A DNA stretch of 64,000 nucleotides. It comes from Streptomyces sp. KL109B (lineage in GTDB: Bacteria; Actinomycetota; Actinomycetes; Streptomycetales; Streptomycetaceae). The stretch spans positions 434,001 to 498,000 of the forward strand of contig NZ_JASERL010000004.1 of the NCBI RefSeq assembly GCF_030766935.1. Direction: 5' to 3'. Below the pieces are notes generated by a model. That model was given only the letters and a program-made list of their open reading frames with translations. It did no database searches and was not told where the DNA came from. Shown in pieces: positions 8,721-17,454 of the stretch; positions within the stretch are counted from its first letter, which is position 1; each line of letters begins with the position of its first letter. The position numbers and the translations under genes were made by a program.

Positions 8721-9542
8721 ATGCCCGAGCCCCACATACGCACCAGCGCCCGCCGCCACTGGAAACCGCTGACCCTCGCGGCGGTCGCGGCCCTGCTCGC
8801 CGCCACGGCGACGGCGAACCCGGCCGCCGCGACCACCTCCACGAACCTCTCCGCGTACGACGACACGTACTACCAGGACGCCGAGGGCAAGACCGGCGCC
8901 GACCTCAAGAGCGCGCTGCACACGATCATCAGCGACCAGACGAAGCTCTCGTACTCCGCCGTCTGGGACGCCCTGAAGGCCACCGACGAGGACCCGTCCA
9001 ACAGCTCCAACGTGATCCTGCTCTACAGCGGCACCTCACGCGCCAAGTCGGCCAACGGCGGCGACAGCGGCGACTGGAACCGCGAGCACGTCTGGGCCAA
9101 GTCGCACGGCGACTTCGGCACGGCGACGGGCCCCGGCACGGACCTCCACCACCTCCGCCCCGAGGACGTCACGGTCAACTCGATCCGCGGCAACAAGGAC
9201 TTCGACGAGGGCGGCAGCGCCGTCGCGGGCGGCGGCGGCAGCCTCACCGACGACGACTCGTTCGAGCCGCGCGACGCCGTCAAGGGCGACGTGGCACGCA
9301 TGATCCTCTACATGGCGGTCCGCTACGAGGGCGACGACTCCTTCGCCGACCTTGAGCCCAACGACAAGGTGGACAACGGCACTTCGCCGTACATCGGCAA
9401 ACTGTCGGTCCTGAAGAAGTGGAGCGACGCCGACCCGCCCGACACCTTCGAGCAGCACCGCAACGACGTCATCTACGACTCGTACCAGCACAACCGCAAC
9501 CCGTTCATCGACCACCCGGAGTGGGTGGAGTCCATCTGGTAG
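8721..9542 (+). CDS. secreted endonuclease I family nuclease
   Basis: A 273-residue exported nuclease of the EndA/NucM (endonuclease I) family, which cuts DNA and sometimes RNA non-specifically outside the cell. It has a signal peptide (hydrophobic LTLAAVAALLAATATA, cleavage near NPAAA). The diagnostic motif is NREHVWAKSHGDFG (beta-beta-alpha-metal type active site with its His), followed by DLHHLRPED and C-terminal QHNRNPFIDHPEWVESIW. Length is normal for the family. The preceding 210-base divergent region is shared with the XRE operon. Likely roles are nutrient scavenging or DNA recycling during development. Confidence 0.93.
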   Translation: MPEPHIRTSARRHWKPLTLAAVAALLAATATANPAAATTSTNLSAYDDTYYQDAEGKTGADLKSALHTIISDQTKLSYSAVWDALKATDEDPSNSSNVILLYSGTSRAKSANGGDSGDWNREHVWAKSHGDFGTATGPGTDLHHLRPEDVTVNSIRGNKDFDEGGSAVAGGGGSLTDDDSFEPRDAVKGDVARMILYMAVRYEGDDSFADLEPNDKVDNGTSPYIGKLSVLKKWSDADPPDTFEQHRNDVIYDSYQHNRNPFIDHPEWVESIW

Positions 9543-9578
9543 CCGGTCGTGGCCGGGTGCCCCATGAACGAACCAGGA

Positions 9579-9598
9579 CATCAGCAGTACTGTTGATG
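9579..9598. promoter_or_regulatory. 20-bp near-perfect palindrome abutting the toxin-antitoxin start codon
   Basis: CATCAGCAGTACTGTTGATG reads the same on the other strand in 18 of 20 positions and ends one base before the ATG of the putative antitoxin gene. Autoregulated toxin-antitoxin operons usually have such an operator. No Shine-Dalgarno is visible between it and the ATG, so the mRNA may be leaderless or poorly initiated. Confidence 0.65.
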
Positions 9599-9599
9599 T

Positions 9600-10100
9600 A
9601 TGAACGCTACGGTTCCCGAGGTGCCCTTCACGGACCTGTTGCGCAGCCCCGCCGACACCGCCGAGAAGTTGCGAACGGTTCGGGCTGTGCGGCTGCGGCG
9701 GCGCGACGCGGACGATCTCTTCCTGATGCGCGCGGACCGCATGTCCGGCGAGGCGGAGGTGGTGGACTTCACCGCCACACTGTTGACGACGATGCTCACG
9801 GACGGGGAGGGAGGGACTGCGGCCATAAGGCGCGCCCTCCCCCGCGTTCTGCCTTGGCTGCGGTTCCTGCCGGACGGCTCGGCCGAAGAAATGCTCGGAG
9901 AGCTGACCGAAGTCGCGACGGCCAGCCGGGACCTGGACACGGTGACGCCGATCGCACAGGTCCTCACCGAGTGGCGGCACTCCGCGGAGATCTACGCCGA
10001 CCCGGACCTGCTGGTGGAGCTCACGCGCGAGCGGGGCGGGGACGCAGGTCCTGTGCCCTGTCCTGTGGCCCCGGAGCCGGCCGAGGCGGACGAGCGGTGA
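9600..10100 (+). CDS. putative antitoxin, Phd-like N-terminus
   Basis: A 166-residue protein. Its first 50 residues (VPFTDLLRSPADTAEKLRTVRAVRLRRRDADDLFLMRAD) look like a Phd/YefM-type antitoxin segment: a site for blocking or neutralising a partner followed by the RRDA-DLxL strand pattern. The rest is helical, acidic at the end and not recognised. The last codons overlap the next gene as GTGA, so the pair is translationally coupled. The palindrome immediately upstream fits autoregulation. The toxin-antitoxin assignment rests on gene order, size and weak motif similarity; a non-TA role cannot be excluded. Confidence 0.6.
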   Translation: MNATVPEVPFTDLLRSPADTAEKLRTVRAVRLRRRDADDLFLMRADRMSGEAEVVDFTATLLTTMLTDGEGGTAAIRRALPRVLPWLRFLPDGSAEEMLGELTEVATASRDLDTVTPIAQVLTEWRHSAEIYADPDLLVELTRERGGDAGPVPCPVAPEPAEADER

Positions 10101-10450
10101 GCCCGCGGCGGGGGGATCGGGCGGCGCCGCCGCCCACCGAGACCGAGTGGGTCCTGCGGTTCGAGAACAACGACGCTGCCGCGGGCTGGGAGATCCTGTG
10201 CAAGCAGGCGCCGGGCAACGCCAGAACCGCGTGGTACGCGCTGACGGCCACTCCGCGACCGAGGCCTGCCACGCCCCGGCACCACCGTTTGAAGCGCGAC
10301 CTGGCCGCAGTGCGCTACAAGGGCGTGGCGCTCGAACAGTGGCAGTACGAGATCACGGGTTCCGGACGCATCTGGCACCTCGTCGACGACGAGCGCCGAA
10401 CCTGCTGGATCACGTACGCGGGCCTTGCGCACCCCAAGCGGACGGATTGA
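10097..10450 (+). CDS. putative RelE/ParE-like toxin
   Basis: A 117-residue basic protein starting GTG within the stop of the preceding gene. The segment RLKRDLAAVRYKGVALEQWQYEITGSGRIWHLVDDERRTCWITYAGLAHPK follows the RelE/ParE pattern: a helix, then strands carrying an Arg before a central aromatic-rich strand and a last strand ending near a His. RelE-type toxins cleave mRNA at the ribosome; activity here is inferred. A run of nine cytosines follows about 10 bases after the stop and may vary in length. Confidence 0.6.
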   Translation: MSPRRGDRAAPPPTETEWVLRFENNDAAAGWEILCKQAPGNARTAWYALTATPRPRPATPRHHRLKRDLAAVRYKGVALEQWQYEITGSGRIWHLVDDERRTCWITYAGLAHPKRTD

Positions 10451-10501
10451 GGGTCGCAAGCCCCCCCCCAATTTCCGCTGGTGGAACGGTCGATCGAAGA
10501 A

Positions 10502-12181
10502 TCAGGCCGCGTCCAGGTGAGTGGGTGCGAACATCCGCAGCAGCGCCGGAAGCACCACCACGCGCGGCCCCGGCGCCGCCAGCGCCTTCGTCAGGTCCTC
10601 GCGCAGCGTCTCCGGGGTCGTGCGCACGCCCGGCACGCCGAAGGACTCGGCGAGGGCCACGAAGTCGGGGCGGGACAGTTCCGTCGCGGTGGCCTCGCCG
10701 AAGGCGTCGGTCATGTACTCGCGGAGGATGCCGTAGCCGCCGTCGTCGACGATGAGCCAGGTGACGTTCAGGTCGTACTGCTTCGCCGTGGCCAGTTCGG
10801 CGATGGAGTACATGGCGCCGCCGTCGCCGGAGACCGCGAGGACGGGCGTCGTCGGGTCGGCGGCCGCCGCGCCGAGGGCTGCCGGGAAGCCGTAGCCGAG
10901 GCCGCCCGCGCCCTGCGCCGAGTGCATGGCGCCGGGCCACGCGGACCACGCCCAGTAGGCGAGGATCGTCATGTCCCAGAAGGAGGGGGCGGCGGCCGGG
11001 AGGGCTGCGCGTACGGACGCCAACACGTCCTGTTCCAGGGTGAGTTCCTGCGCGTCGATACGTTCCCGTACGGCCTTGAGCACCGCCGCCACCCGCTCGG
11101 GAGCCGCGTCGTCCGGGCGCTCGGCGACCGTCTCGGCGAGCGCCTGGAGCGCGAGGCGGGCGTCGGCGTGGATGCCGAGGGCCGGGTGGTTGGACTCCAG
11201 TTTTCCGGCGTCGGCCTCGATCTGGACGACACGGCCGCGCGGGGCGAACGTGTGGTAGTTCGAGGAGAGTTCGCCGAGGCCCGAGCCGACGACCAACAGC
11301 ACGTCGGCGTCTTCCAGGAAGTCCGTCGTGTGCCGGTCCTCCATCCAGGACTGGAGCGACAGCGGGTGGTTCCAGGGGAAGGCGCCCTTGCCGCCGAAGG
11401 TGCAGACGACGGGGGCGTTCACCTTCTCCGCGAGCGCGCGCAGCTTGCCCGCCGCGTCCGCGCGGACGACGCCGCCGCCCGCGATGATCGCGGGGCGTTC
11501 CGCCTTCGTCAGCAAGTCGGCTGCTACGGCGGTGAGTTCGGGGCGCGGCACGAGGTCGTGCGGGGTCGCGTCGACGCCCGTGACGACGGGCAGGGACGTC
11601 TCCGCGAGAAGTACGTCCTGCGGGATCTCCACCCACACCGGGCCGTGCGGGGCGCTCAGCGCCGACTCCCAGGCCGCGGCGATCGCCGACGGGATCTGGG
11701 ACTGCGTACGGACGGTGTGGACGGACTTGACCACGTCGCGGAACGAGGCCTGCTGGTCGCGGAGTTCGTGGAGGTAGCCGTGGCGGCCCCCGCCGAGCCC
11801 GGCGGCCGGCACCTGGCTGCCGATGGCGAGCACGGGCGCCGAGCCGGCCGCCGCCTCCTGGAGCGCGGCGAGCGACATCAGCGAGCCGGGCCCGGTGGAG
11901 AGCAGCAGCGGCGCCACCTCCCCCGTGACCCGGCCGTACGCGTCCGCCGCGAAACCGGCGTTGTTCTCGACGCGAAGGCCCACGTACCTGAGTGACGACC
12001 GGCGCAGCGCGTCGAACATGCCGAGCGCGTGCTGCCCCGGCAGGCCGAAGACGGTGAACGCGCCGAGACCGTGCAGGGTCTCGACGACGAGGTCACCGCC
12101 GGTGCGCCCGGCGGGCGGGTTCAGCGCCGCCTCGGTCTGCGCGGGGGTGGGCGTCAGTTCCAGGTCGTGGTCGTGCGTCAC
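10502..12181 (-). CDS. thiamine-pyrophosphate-dependent enzyme (acetolactate-synthase-like)
   Basis: A 559-residue enzyme of the TPP family that includes acetolactate synthase and benzoylformate decarboxylase. It has the three usual parts: an N-terminal PYR domain with the conserved Glu in LRVENNAGFAADAYGRVTG, a central domain (LLTKAERPAIIAGGGVV), and a C-terminal PP domain with GDGGAMYSIAELATAKQY and then VDDGGYG in place of the usual NN. GTG overlaps the stop of the upstream ureohydrolase gene (GTGA), which implies co-translation. The substrate is unknown. It is not the biosynthetic IlvB by context. It probably acts on an acid produced by the partner enzyme or imported by the adjacent symporter. 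Confidence 0.85.
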   Translation of the reverse strand: MTHDHDLELTPTPAQTEAALNPPAGRTGGDLVVETLHGLGAFTVFGLPGQHALGMFDALRRSSLRYVGLRVENNAGFAADAYGRVTGEVAPLLLSTGPGSLMSLAALQEAAAGSAPVLAIGSQVPAAGLGGGRHGYLHELRDQQASFRDVVKSVHTVRTQSQIPSAIAAAWESALSAPHGPVWVEIPQDVLLAETSLPVVTGVDATPHDLVPRPELTAVAADLLTKAERPAIIAGGGVVRADAAGKLRALAEKVNAPVVCTFGGKGAFPWNHPLSLQSWMEDRHTTDFLEDADVLLVVGSGLGELSSNYHTFAPRGRVVQIEADAGKLESNHPALGIHADARLALQALAETVAERPDDAAPERVAAVLKAVRERIDAQELTLEQDVLASVRAALPAAAPSFWDMTILAYWAWSAWPGAMHSAQGAGGLGYGFPAALGAAAADPTTPVLAVSGDGGAMYSIAELATAKQYDLNVTWLIVDDGGYGILREYMTDAFGEATATELSRPDFVALAESFGVPGVRTTPETLREDLTKALAAPGPRVVVLPALLRMFAPTHLDAA

Positions 12182-13200
12182 TTGCTGTCTGCCTCCTCGG
12201 AGGCTCGGGCCTCCGCGATCTGGCGGGACATGATCGTCGTCAGCTCGTACGCGGTGTGCGAGGCGGCGACGGACGTGATCTCCGCGTGGTCGTACGCGGG
12301 CGCCACCTCGACGACGTCCGCTGATACCAGGTTGCACGAAGAGAGCCCGCGAAGGATTTCGAGGAGCTCGCGGGAGGTCATGCCGCCGGCCTCCGGCGTA
12401 CCCGTGCCGGGCGCGTGGGCCGGGTCGAGGCAGTCGATGTCGATGGAGATGTACAGCGGGCGGTCGCCGATCCGCTGACGGAGCTGGTCGGCGACCTCGT
12501 CGGCGCCGCGCCGGTAGACGTCGGCGGAGGTGACGATGCCGAAGCCGAGCTTCTCGTCGTCCGTGAGGTCGGAGCGGCCGTAGAGCGGTCCGCGGGTGCC
12601 GACGTGGGAGAGGGCGGAGGTGTCGAGGATGCCCTCCTCGACGGCGCGGCGGAACGGGGTGCCGTGCGTGTACTCGGCGCCGAAGTACGTGTCCCAGGTG
12701 TCGAGGTGCGCGTCGAAGTGCAGCAGCGCGACCGGGCCGTGCTTCTTGGCGACGCTCCTGAGCAGCGGCAGCGCGATGGTGTGGTCGCCGCCGAGCGTCA
12801 TCATGCGGGCGCCGGAGCCGAGCAGGTCGTCGGCGGCGGCCTCGATCGTGTCGACGGCCTCGTTGATGTTGAACGGGTTCGCGGCGATGTCACCGGCGTC
12901 CGCGACCTGCGCGAGCGCGAACGGCGAGGCGTCCTGCGCCGGGTTGTACGGGCGCAGGAGACGGGAGGCCTCGCGGATCGCGTTGCCGCCGAAGCGGGCG
13001 CCGGGCCGGTAGGAGACACCGGTGTCGAAGGGGACGCCGACGACCGCGACGTCGGCGGCGTCCACCTCGTCGATCCTGGGCAGGCGGGCGAACGTCGCGG
13101 GACCCGCGTAGCGCGGGATGCGGGAGGAGTCGACCGGTCCGACGGCGCCGCTCGGGCCGTTGGGTACGCGGGGCGTCTCGTTGCTGTTCATTGCGCGCAT
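12178..13200 (-). CDS. speB: ureohydrolase: agmatinase or guanidino-acid hydrolase
   Basis: A 340-residue manganese ureohydrolase that splits urea from a guanidino compound. The metal ligands are visible as GGDHT, HFDAHLDTWDT and SIDIDCLDPAHAPGTGTPE. The family includes agmatinase, guanidinobutyrase and guanidinopropionase, and sequence alone does not separate them. The ATG at 13200 is preferred because AGGAAAG lies 7-13 bases upstream; an ATG three codons later (MNSNETPR) is also possible. The gene is coupled to the TPP enzyme downstream and follows a sodium:solute symporter. That suggests uptake and breakdown of one guanidino substrate rather than simple polyamine synthesis. Confidence 0.88.
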   Translation of the reverse strand: MRAMNSNETPRVPNGPSGAVGPVDSSRIPRYAGPATFARLPRIDEVDAADVAVVGVPFDTGVSYRPGARFGGNAIREASRLLRPYNPAQDASPFALAQVADAGDIAANPFNINEAVDTIEAAADDLLGSGARMMTLGGDHTIALPLLRSVAKKHGPVALLHFDAHLDTWDTYFGAEYTHGTPFRRAVEEGILDTSALSHVGTRGPLYGRSDLTDDEKLGFGIVTSADVYRRGADEVADQLRQRIGDRPLYISIDIDCLDPAHAPGTGTPEAGGMTSRELLEILRGLSSCNLVSADVVEVAPAYDHAEITSVAASHTAYELTTIMSRQIAEARASEEADSK

Positions 13201-13238
13201 GCCTTCTTTCCTGCGAGTGCGTACGGGTTCGTACGGGG

Positions 13239-14714
13239 TTACTGCGATACGGCGGCGGAGGCCGGCTCGGGCTCCGCGGCGCCGCGACCGGCCAGCCGCT
13301 CGCGCCAGTTGGCGAGGACGGCGGCGTCGGTGGGCCGGGTGGCCAGGGACACGATCACGTAGACGACGAGTGACGCGACGAGGCCGAAGTACACGGGCTC
13401 GTTGGCGAGGATGCCGTAGCGCCACATCGCGCCGATGACGGTGAGGCCGCCGACGGCGACGGCGGCGAGGGCGCCGCTGACGTTGCCGCGCTTCCACAGC
13501 AGCCCGCCGAGGATGGGCACGAGCAGCCCGCCGACGAGCAGGTTGTAGGCGACGGTCAGCGCCTCGACGACGTTGTTGAGGAGGACGGAGACGACGATCG
13601 CGACGATGCCGAGGCCGAGGATGAACATCCGGTTGCCCTTGACCTCGTCGTGCTCATCGCTCTCGCCGCTGTCGGCGGGAATGCCGCGCAGCCGCTTCCA
13701 GATGTCGTTGTTGGCGACGGTGGCGCAGGCGATCAGCGCCCCGGAGGACGTGGACATCACGGCGGCGAGCGCGGCGGCGAGCACGAGCCCCCGGATACCG
13801 ACGGGCAGCTCGTCCTTGACGATCTGCGCGAACGCCTCGTCGGCCTGACCCAGCCCCTTCGGGTAGAGGACCTTGGCCGCCGTGCCGATGACCGCGCCGC
13901 CGATCGCGTAGAGCAGGCAGTAGACGCCGGAGACGGTGCCGCCCCAGCGGGCCACCTTGTCGTTGCGCGCGGTGAAGACGCGCTGCCAGATGTCCTGACC
14001 GATGAGCATGCCGAAGGTGTAGATCAGCACGTACGTGAAGATCGTCTCGCCGCCGATGCCCAGCGGGTCGAAGTACGAGGTGGGGAGCTGGGCCTTCATC
14101 TCGCTGAAGCCGCCCGCCTTGACGACGGCGACGGGGAGGAGGATGAGCAGCACGCCGATCGTCTTCACGACGAACTGCACCATGTCGGTGATGGTGATCG
14201 ACCACATGCCGCCGAGCGTCGAGTAGGCGACGACGATGGTGCCGCCGACGACGATCGCGAGGGTGCGCGGCACGTCGAAGAGGACGTCGAAGATCGTCGC
14301 GTACGCGATGGTGGACGTGACGACGAGCATCAGCGTGTACGCCCACATCACGATGCCGGAGATCATCCCGGCCCGGCCGCCGCCGTACCGGAGATCGAGC
14401 ATCTCGGAGACGGTGTAGACCTTCAGGCGTGCGATGCGCGCCGAGAAGAACAGCGACAGGGCGAGGATGCCGAGGCCGATGGTGAACACCATCCAGGCGC
14501 CGGAGAGCCCGTACTGGTAGCCGAGGCCGACGCCGCCGATGGTGGAGGCGCCGCCGAGCACGACGGCGGCCATGGTCCCCGAGTACATGGCGGGTCCGAG
14601 ACGCCGGCCCGCGACCAGGAAGTCGCTCTTGGACTTGGCGCGGCGCATGCCCCACCAGCCCATTGCCAGCATCCCGGCCAGGTATACGACGATCACGATG
14701 TAGTCGACGGCCAT
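13239..14714 (-). CDS. sodium:solute symporter (SSS family)
   Basis: A 491-residue membrane protein with about 13 hydrophobic segments of the SSS family, which imports small molecules (amino acids, urea, sugars, carboxylates) with sodium. Recognisable parts are the start VDYIVIVVYLAGMLAMGWWG, the loop AKSKSDFLVAGRRLGP, and GLGYQYGLSGAWM. The ATG is preceded by a strong GAGGAGGA site. It heads the symporter-ureohydrolase-TPP unit read away from the PucR regulator. Context suggests a guanidino compound or related acid as substrate (inference). Confidence 0.9.
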   Translation of the reverse strand: MAVDYIVIVVYLAGMLAMGWWGMRRAKSKSDFLVAGRRLGPAMYSGTMAAVVLGGASTIGGVGLGYQYGLSGAWMVFTIGLGILALSLFFSARIARLKVYTVSEMLDLRYGGGRAGMISGIVMWAYTLMLVVTSTIAYATIFDVLFDVPRTLAIVVGGTIVVAYSTLGGMWSITITDMVQFVVKTIGVLLILLPVAVVKAGGFSEMKAQLPTSYFDPLGIGGETIFTYVLIYTFGMLIGQDIWQRVFTARNDKVARWGGTVSGVYCLLYAIGGAVIGTAAKVLYPKGLGQADEAFAQIVKDELPVGIRGLVLAAALAAVMSTSSGALIACATVANNDIWKRLRGIPADSGESDEHDEVKGNRMFILGLGIVAIVVSVLLNNVVEALTVAYNLLVGGLLVPILGGLLWKRGNVSGALAAVAVGGLTVIGAMWRYGILANEPVYFGLVASLVVYVIVSLATRPTDAAVLANWRERLAGRGAAEPEPASAAVSQ

Positions 14715-14931
14715 GGGGCGTCCTCCTCGGTCCACTCAAGTGGCGTGTCGTGCAAGGGAGTGTCCGGCTGCGGAGCGCCTGGATCCTGTACGCCCTGGCG
14801 GCCCTGGGGTGTCGGGGACATCCGCCCGTACCCGCACCCACCGGTCGCAAGAAATCTAGGTGGCCGAAAAGCGGCACTGAAGTGTACGTTCCGTTCATCG
14901 ATCGGCCGTCGAGTAGAGGAATCGTCCACAC

Positions 14932-16341
14932 ATGACCGTGACCGCGCCGCCCACGCAGGGCGTCCCGCTCTCCGCGGTGCTCGCCCGCGCCGACCTGGGG
15001 CTGCGCCGGCTCGCGGGCCCGGACGCGGCGGAGGTCGTGGTGCACGGGGCGAACACGTCGGAGCTGCCGGACCCGGTCCCGTACCTGCTGGGCGGCGAGC
15101 TGCTGCTCACGGCGGGCGTGCACGCGCAGGGCGCCCCCGACGGCTACTTCGAGGAGTACGGGGAGCGGGTCGCGCGGGGCGGGGCGGTGGCGCTCGGCTT
15201 CGGGGTGACGCCGGTCTTCGACACGGTGCCGCCCGAGCTCGTCGCGGCCTGCGAGCGGCGCGGCATCCCGCTCCTGGAGGTGCCGCCGAAGACCACGTTC
15301 AGCGGGGTCGCGCGGGCCGTGTGGGAGCTGATGGCGCAGGCCAGGAACGTGGAGCTGCGCCGGGTCACGGAGGCGCAGCAGGCGCTGGCGTCGGCGGCGG
15401 CCCGCCCCGACCCGCTTCCTTCGGTGCTACGTCAACTCGCGCAGCGCATCGGCGGGTTCGCGGTGGTCGTCACCCCGGACGGCGAGGAGCCGCACCACGC
15501 GGGGCGCCGTCCGGCGCGGGCGGTCGGCGCGGCCCTCGCGGAGCTGACGGCCGTCGTCCGCCCGCACGCCACCCACCTCTTCCCCACGCCGTCGTCGGCG
15601 GCGGACACGGTGGGCGGCACGCACCTGTCGGCGTACGCGCTGAGCACGGGCGGCGCGCTCGGTCTCGCGACGGAGTCACGGTCGTCGGGCAACCACACGA
15701 TCGCGGGCGCGGCGGTGGTGCTCCTGTCGTTGCTCACCGGCGAGCACCGCTCGGCGGGCGACACGCGGCGCGCGGCGACGCTGGTCGACCTCCTCCTGGG
15801 CGCGGACCGGGCGGAGGCGGCGACGGAGCTGCTGGGGGCGGAGACGCTGTGGCGGGTGGTCCACGCCCGGCCGCTGAGTCCGCGGCCCGCTCCCGACCTG
15901 GCGAGCCCGCTGACCGCCACCTCCCTCGACGGCTCCCTGACGCGTGCCCTGGTCCCCTCCGACCAGGACGTGGCGCCGCAGTCCGGGCACGTGCTCGGCG
16001 TCAGCGCCGCCGCGCTCCCCCGGGACCTGCCCCTCGCCGACGCGCAGGCCGCCCGCGCCCTCGTCCACGCGCGGGCGACGCGCGCGCCGCTGGCCCACCA
16101 TCGCGCCGACGACACCCCGGCGCCGAGCCCGGTGGCGCTCGCCGAGTATCCGGTCCTCCGGGAGACGTTGCGTACGTGGCTGTCGCTGCACGGGAGTTGG
16201 GAGGGTACGGCGCTTGCGCTCGGGGTGCACCGGAACACGGTGCGGCAGCGGGTTGCGCGGTGCGCCACGGTTCTTGGCGTTGATCTGGACGACGCGGATG
16301 TGCGGATGGAGCTGTGGTTCGCGCTGCGCCACGAGCCGTGA
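14932..16341 (+). CDS. PucR-family transcriptional regulator
   Basis: A 469-residue regulator. The N-terminal PucR domain (residues 1-130, with LLGGELLLTAGVH) is followed by a variable middle and a C-terminal HTH_30 helix-turn-helix (LSLHGSWEGTALALGVHRNTVRQRVARC). PucR proteins regulate purine, amino-acid and polyamine catabolism genes in response to metabolites. It is divergent from the symporter gene, with a 217-base shared region, so it most likely controls the symporter-ureohydrolase-TPP unit. Confidence 0.88.
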   Translation: MTVTAPPTQGVPLSAVLARADLGLRRLAGPDAAEVVVHGANTSELPDPVPYLLGGELLLTAGVHAQGAPDGYFEEYGERVARGGAVALGFGVTPVFDTVPPELVAACERRGIPLLEVPPKTTFSGVARAVWELMAQARNVELRRVTEAQQALASAAARPDPLPSVLRQLAQRIGGFAVVVTPDGEEPHHAGRRPARAVGAALAELTAVVRPHATHLFPTPSSAADTVGGTHLSAYALSTGGALGLATESRSSGNHTIAGAAVVLLSLLTGEHRSAGDTRRAATLVDLLLGADRAEAATELLGAETLWRVVHARPLSPRPAPDLASPLTATSLDGSLTRALVPSDQDVAPQSGHVLGVSAAALPRDLPLADAQAARALVHARATRAPLAHHRADDTPAPSPVALAEYPVLRETLRTWLSLHGSWEGTALALGVHRNTVRQRVARCATVLGVDLDDADVRMELWFALRHEP

Positions 16342-16363
16342 TCCACCTGTACCGGGGTTACGG

Positions 16364-16412
16364 CCTCGGGGCTCCGCCCCGGACCCCGCTGCTCAATCGC
16401 CGCAGGGGCTTG
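16364..16412. repeat. dispersed GC-rich intergenic repeat, copy A
   Basis: A copy of the ~48-bp repeat found ten times here. Its core is GGGGCTCCGCCCC plus CCCCGCTGCTCAATCGCCGCAGGGG, each part able to fold. It follows the PucR gene stop and may act as a transcription terminator. Confidence 0.75.
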
Positions 16413-16513
16413 TTTTGGCCGGACCGGCATTGCGGGGGTGGGAGGATCCAGATGTGCGGGGCTTGTTTGTGGGGCGATCAACGGTGCGTGGCGGGTCCCG
16501 GCACAATGGGCTC

Positions 16514-17317
16514 ATGCCGATACCCGGATTGCCCAGCGATGTTCCGACCCGCGACGACCTGATCGACCACCTCGTACGCACCCGCATCGCGGGCGACGTG
16601 GCCACCCCACGCGAGAACAATCGCTCGCACTACCGCAAGCTCGCGATGGGCGACCGCCACTACTGGCTGGGCCTGGAACTCGGCGACCGCTGGAGCGACG
16701 AGCGCGACGTGCTCGCCGTGATGGCCGAGCGCTGCGGCGTCGTGGCCGACCCCGAGTACAACGCGGGCCAGGACACCATCGACCCGGAACTCACGGTCGA
16801 CGCCCTGGACCGCATGGCCGCGCGCCTGCGCAAGGCCGCCGAGGACCGTCAGCGCGTCCTCCTCGCCACGGGTCACCCGGGCGGGCTCCTCGACGTGCAC
16901 CGCGCGACGGCGACGGCGCTGCGCGCGGCGGGCTGCGAGATCATGACGGTCCCGGAGGGCCTGGCCACGGACGAGGGCATGGTCTTCCAGTTCGCGGACG
17001 TGGCGATGCTGGAACGCGGCGCCACCCTCTGGCACACCCACTCCCCGGCCCCCATGACGGCGATCCTCGACGCCCTGGAGGCCGCGGGCCGCCCCCTGCC
17101 CGACCTCGTCGTCGCCGACCACGGCTGGGCCGGCTGCGCCGCCCAACGCGGGCTGGACTCCGTCGGCTACGCGGACTGCAACGACCCGGCCCTCTTCGTG
17201 GGCGAGGCGGAAGGCACGATGCAGGTCACGATCCCCCTGGACGACCACGTCACGAGCCCCCGCCACTACGACCCGATGACCGCCTACCTCCTGGACGCGG
17301 CGGGCCTCAACCAGTAA
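16514..17317 (+). CDS. conserved phosphatase-annotated protein
   Basis: A 267-residue protein conserved in actinobacteria and generally labelled phosphatase; I know of no solid biochemical proof. Conserved-looking parts include THPRENNRSHYRKLAMGDRHYW-like text (here VATPRENNRSHYRKLAMGD), LATGHPGGLLDVHRA and LVVADHGWAGCAAQRGLDS. Histidine/aspartate clusters (HPGG, HTHS, ADHG) suggest metal or phosphate binding. It is a single gene flanked by repeats and convergent with the CDF exporter. Confidence 0.75.
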   Translation: MPIPGLPSDVPTRDDLIDHLVRTRIAGDVATPRENNRSHYRKLAMGDRHYWLGLELGDRWSDERDVLAVMAERCGVVADPEYNAGQDTIDPELTVDALDRMAARLRKAAEDRQRVLLATGHPGGLLDVHRATATALRAAGCEIMTVPEGLATDEGMVFQFADVAMLERGATLWHTHSPAPMTAILDALEAAGRPLPDLVVADHGWAGCAAQRGLDSVGYADCNDPALFVGEAEGTMQVTIPLDDHVTSPRHYDPMTAYLLDAAGLNQ

Positions 17318-17357
17318 CCCCTGGTTCACCTCAAGCACCGCCCCGCCCCGGCCTCCT

Positions 17358-17449
17358 CAAGCCCCTGCGGCGCTTGAGCAGCGGGGTCCGGGGCAGCGCC
17401 CCGGGACCTCAGCCACGGAGCCGCCCGCTCAAGCGCCGCAGGGGCTCGA
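17358..17449. repeat. dispersed repeat, copy B, plus a partial inverted copy C
   Basis: A full copy (17358-17403) in reverse orientation to copy A, followed by a partial copy of the CTCAAGCGCCGCAGGGGCT half in the opposite orientation (17425-17449). They fill the 137-base convergent gap between the phosphatase and CDF genes. The inverted pair could form a long stem and terminate both genes. Confidence 0.75.
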
Positions 17450-17454
17450 AAGGG

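Noticed and set aside
10502..13200. Clavam or clavulanate biosynthesis genes
   Set aside because: TPP enzyme and ureohydrolase are present, but beta-lactam synthetase, clavaminate synthase and transporters are absent, and a catabolic regulator/symporter adjoin.
13650..16283. An 877-codon plus-strand frame
   Set aside because: It covers the symporter gene in antisense and the PucR gene in a wrong frame. Its protein is low-complexity Arg/Gly/Asp text with no domain.
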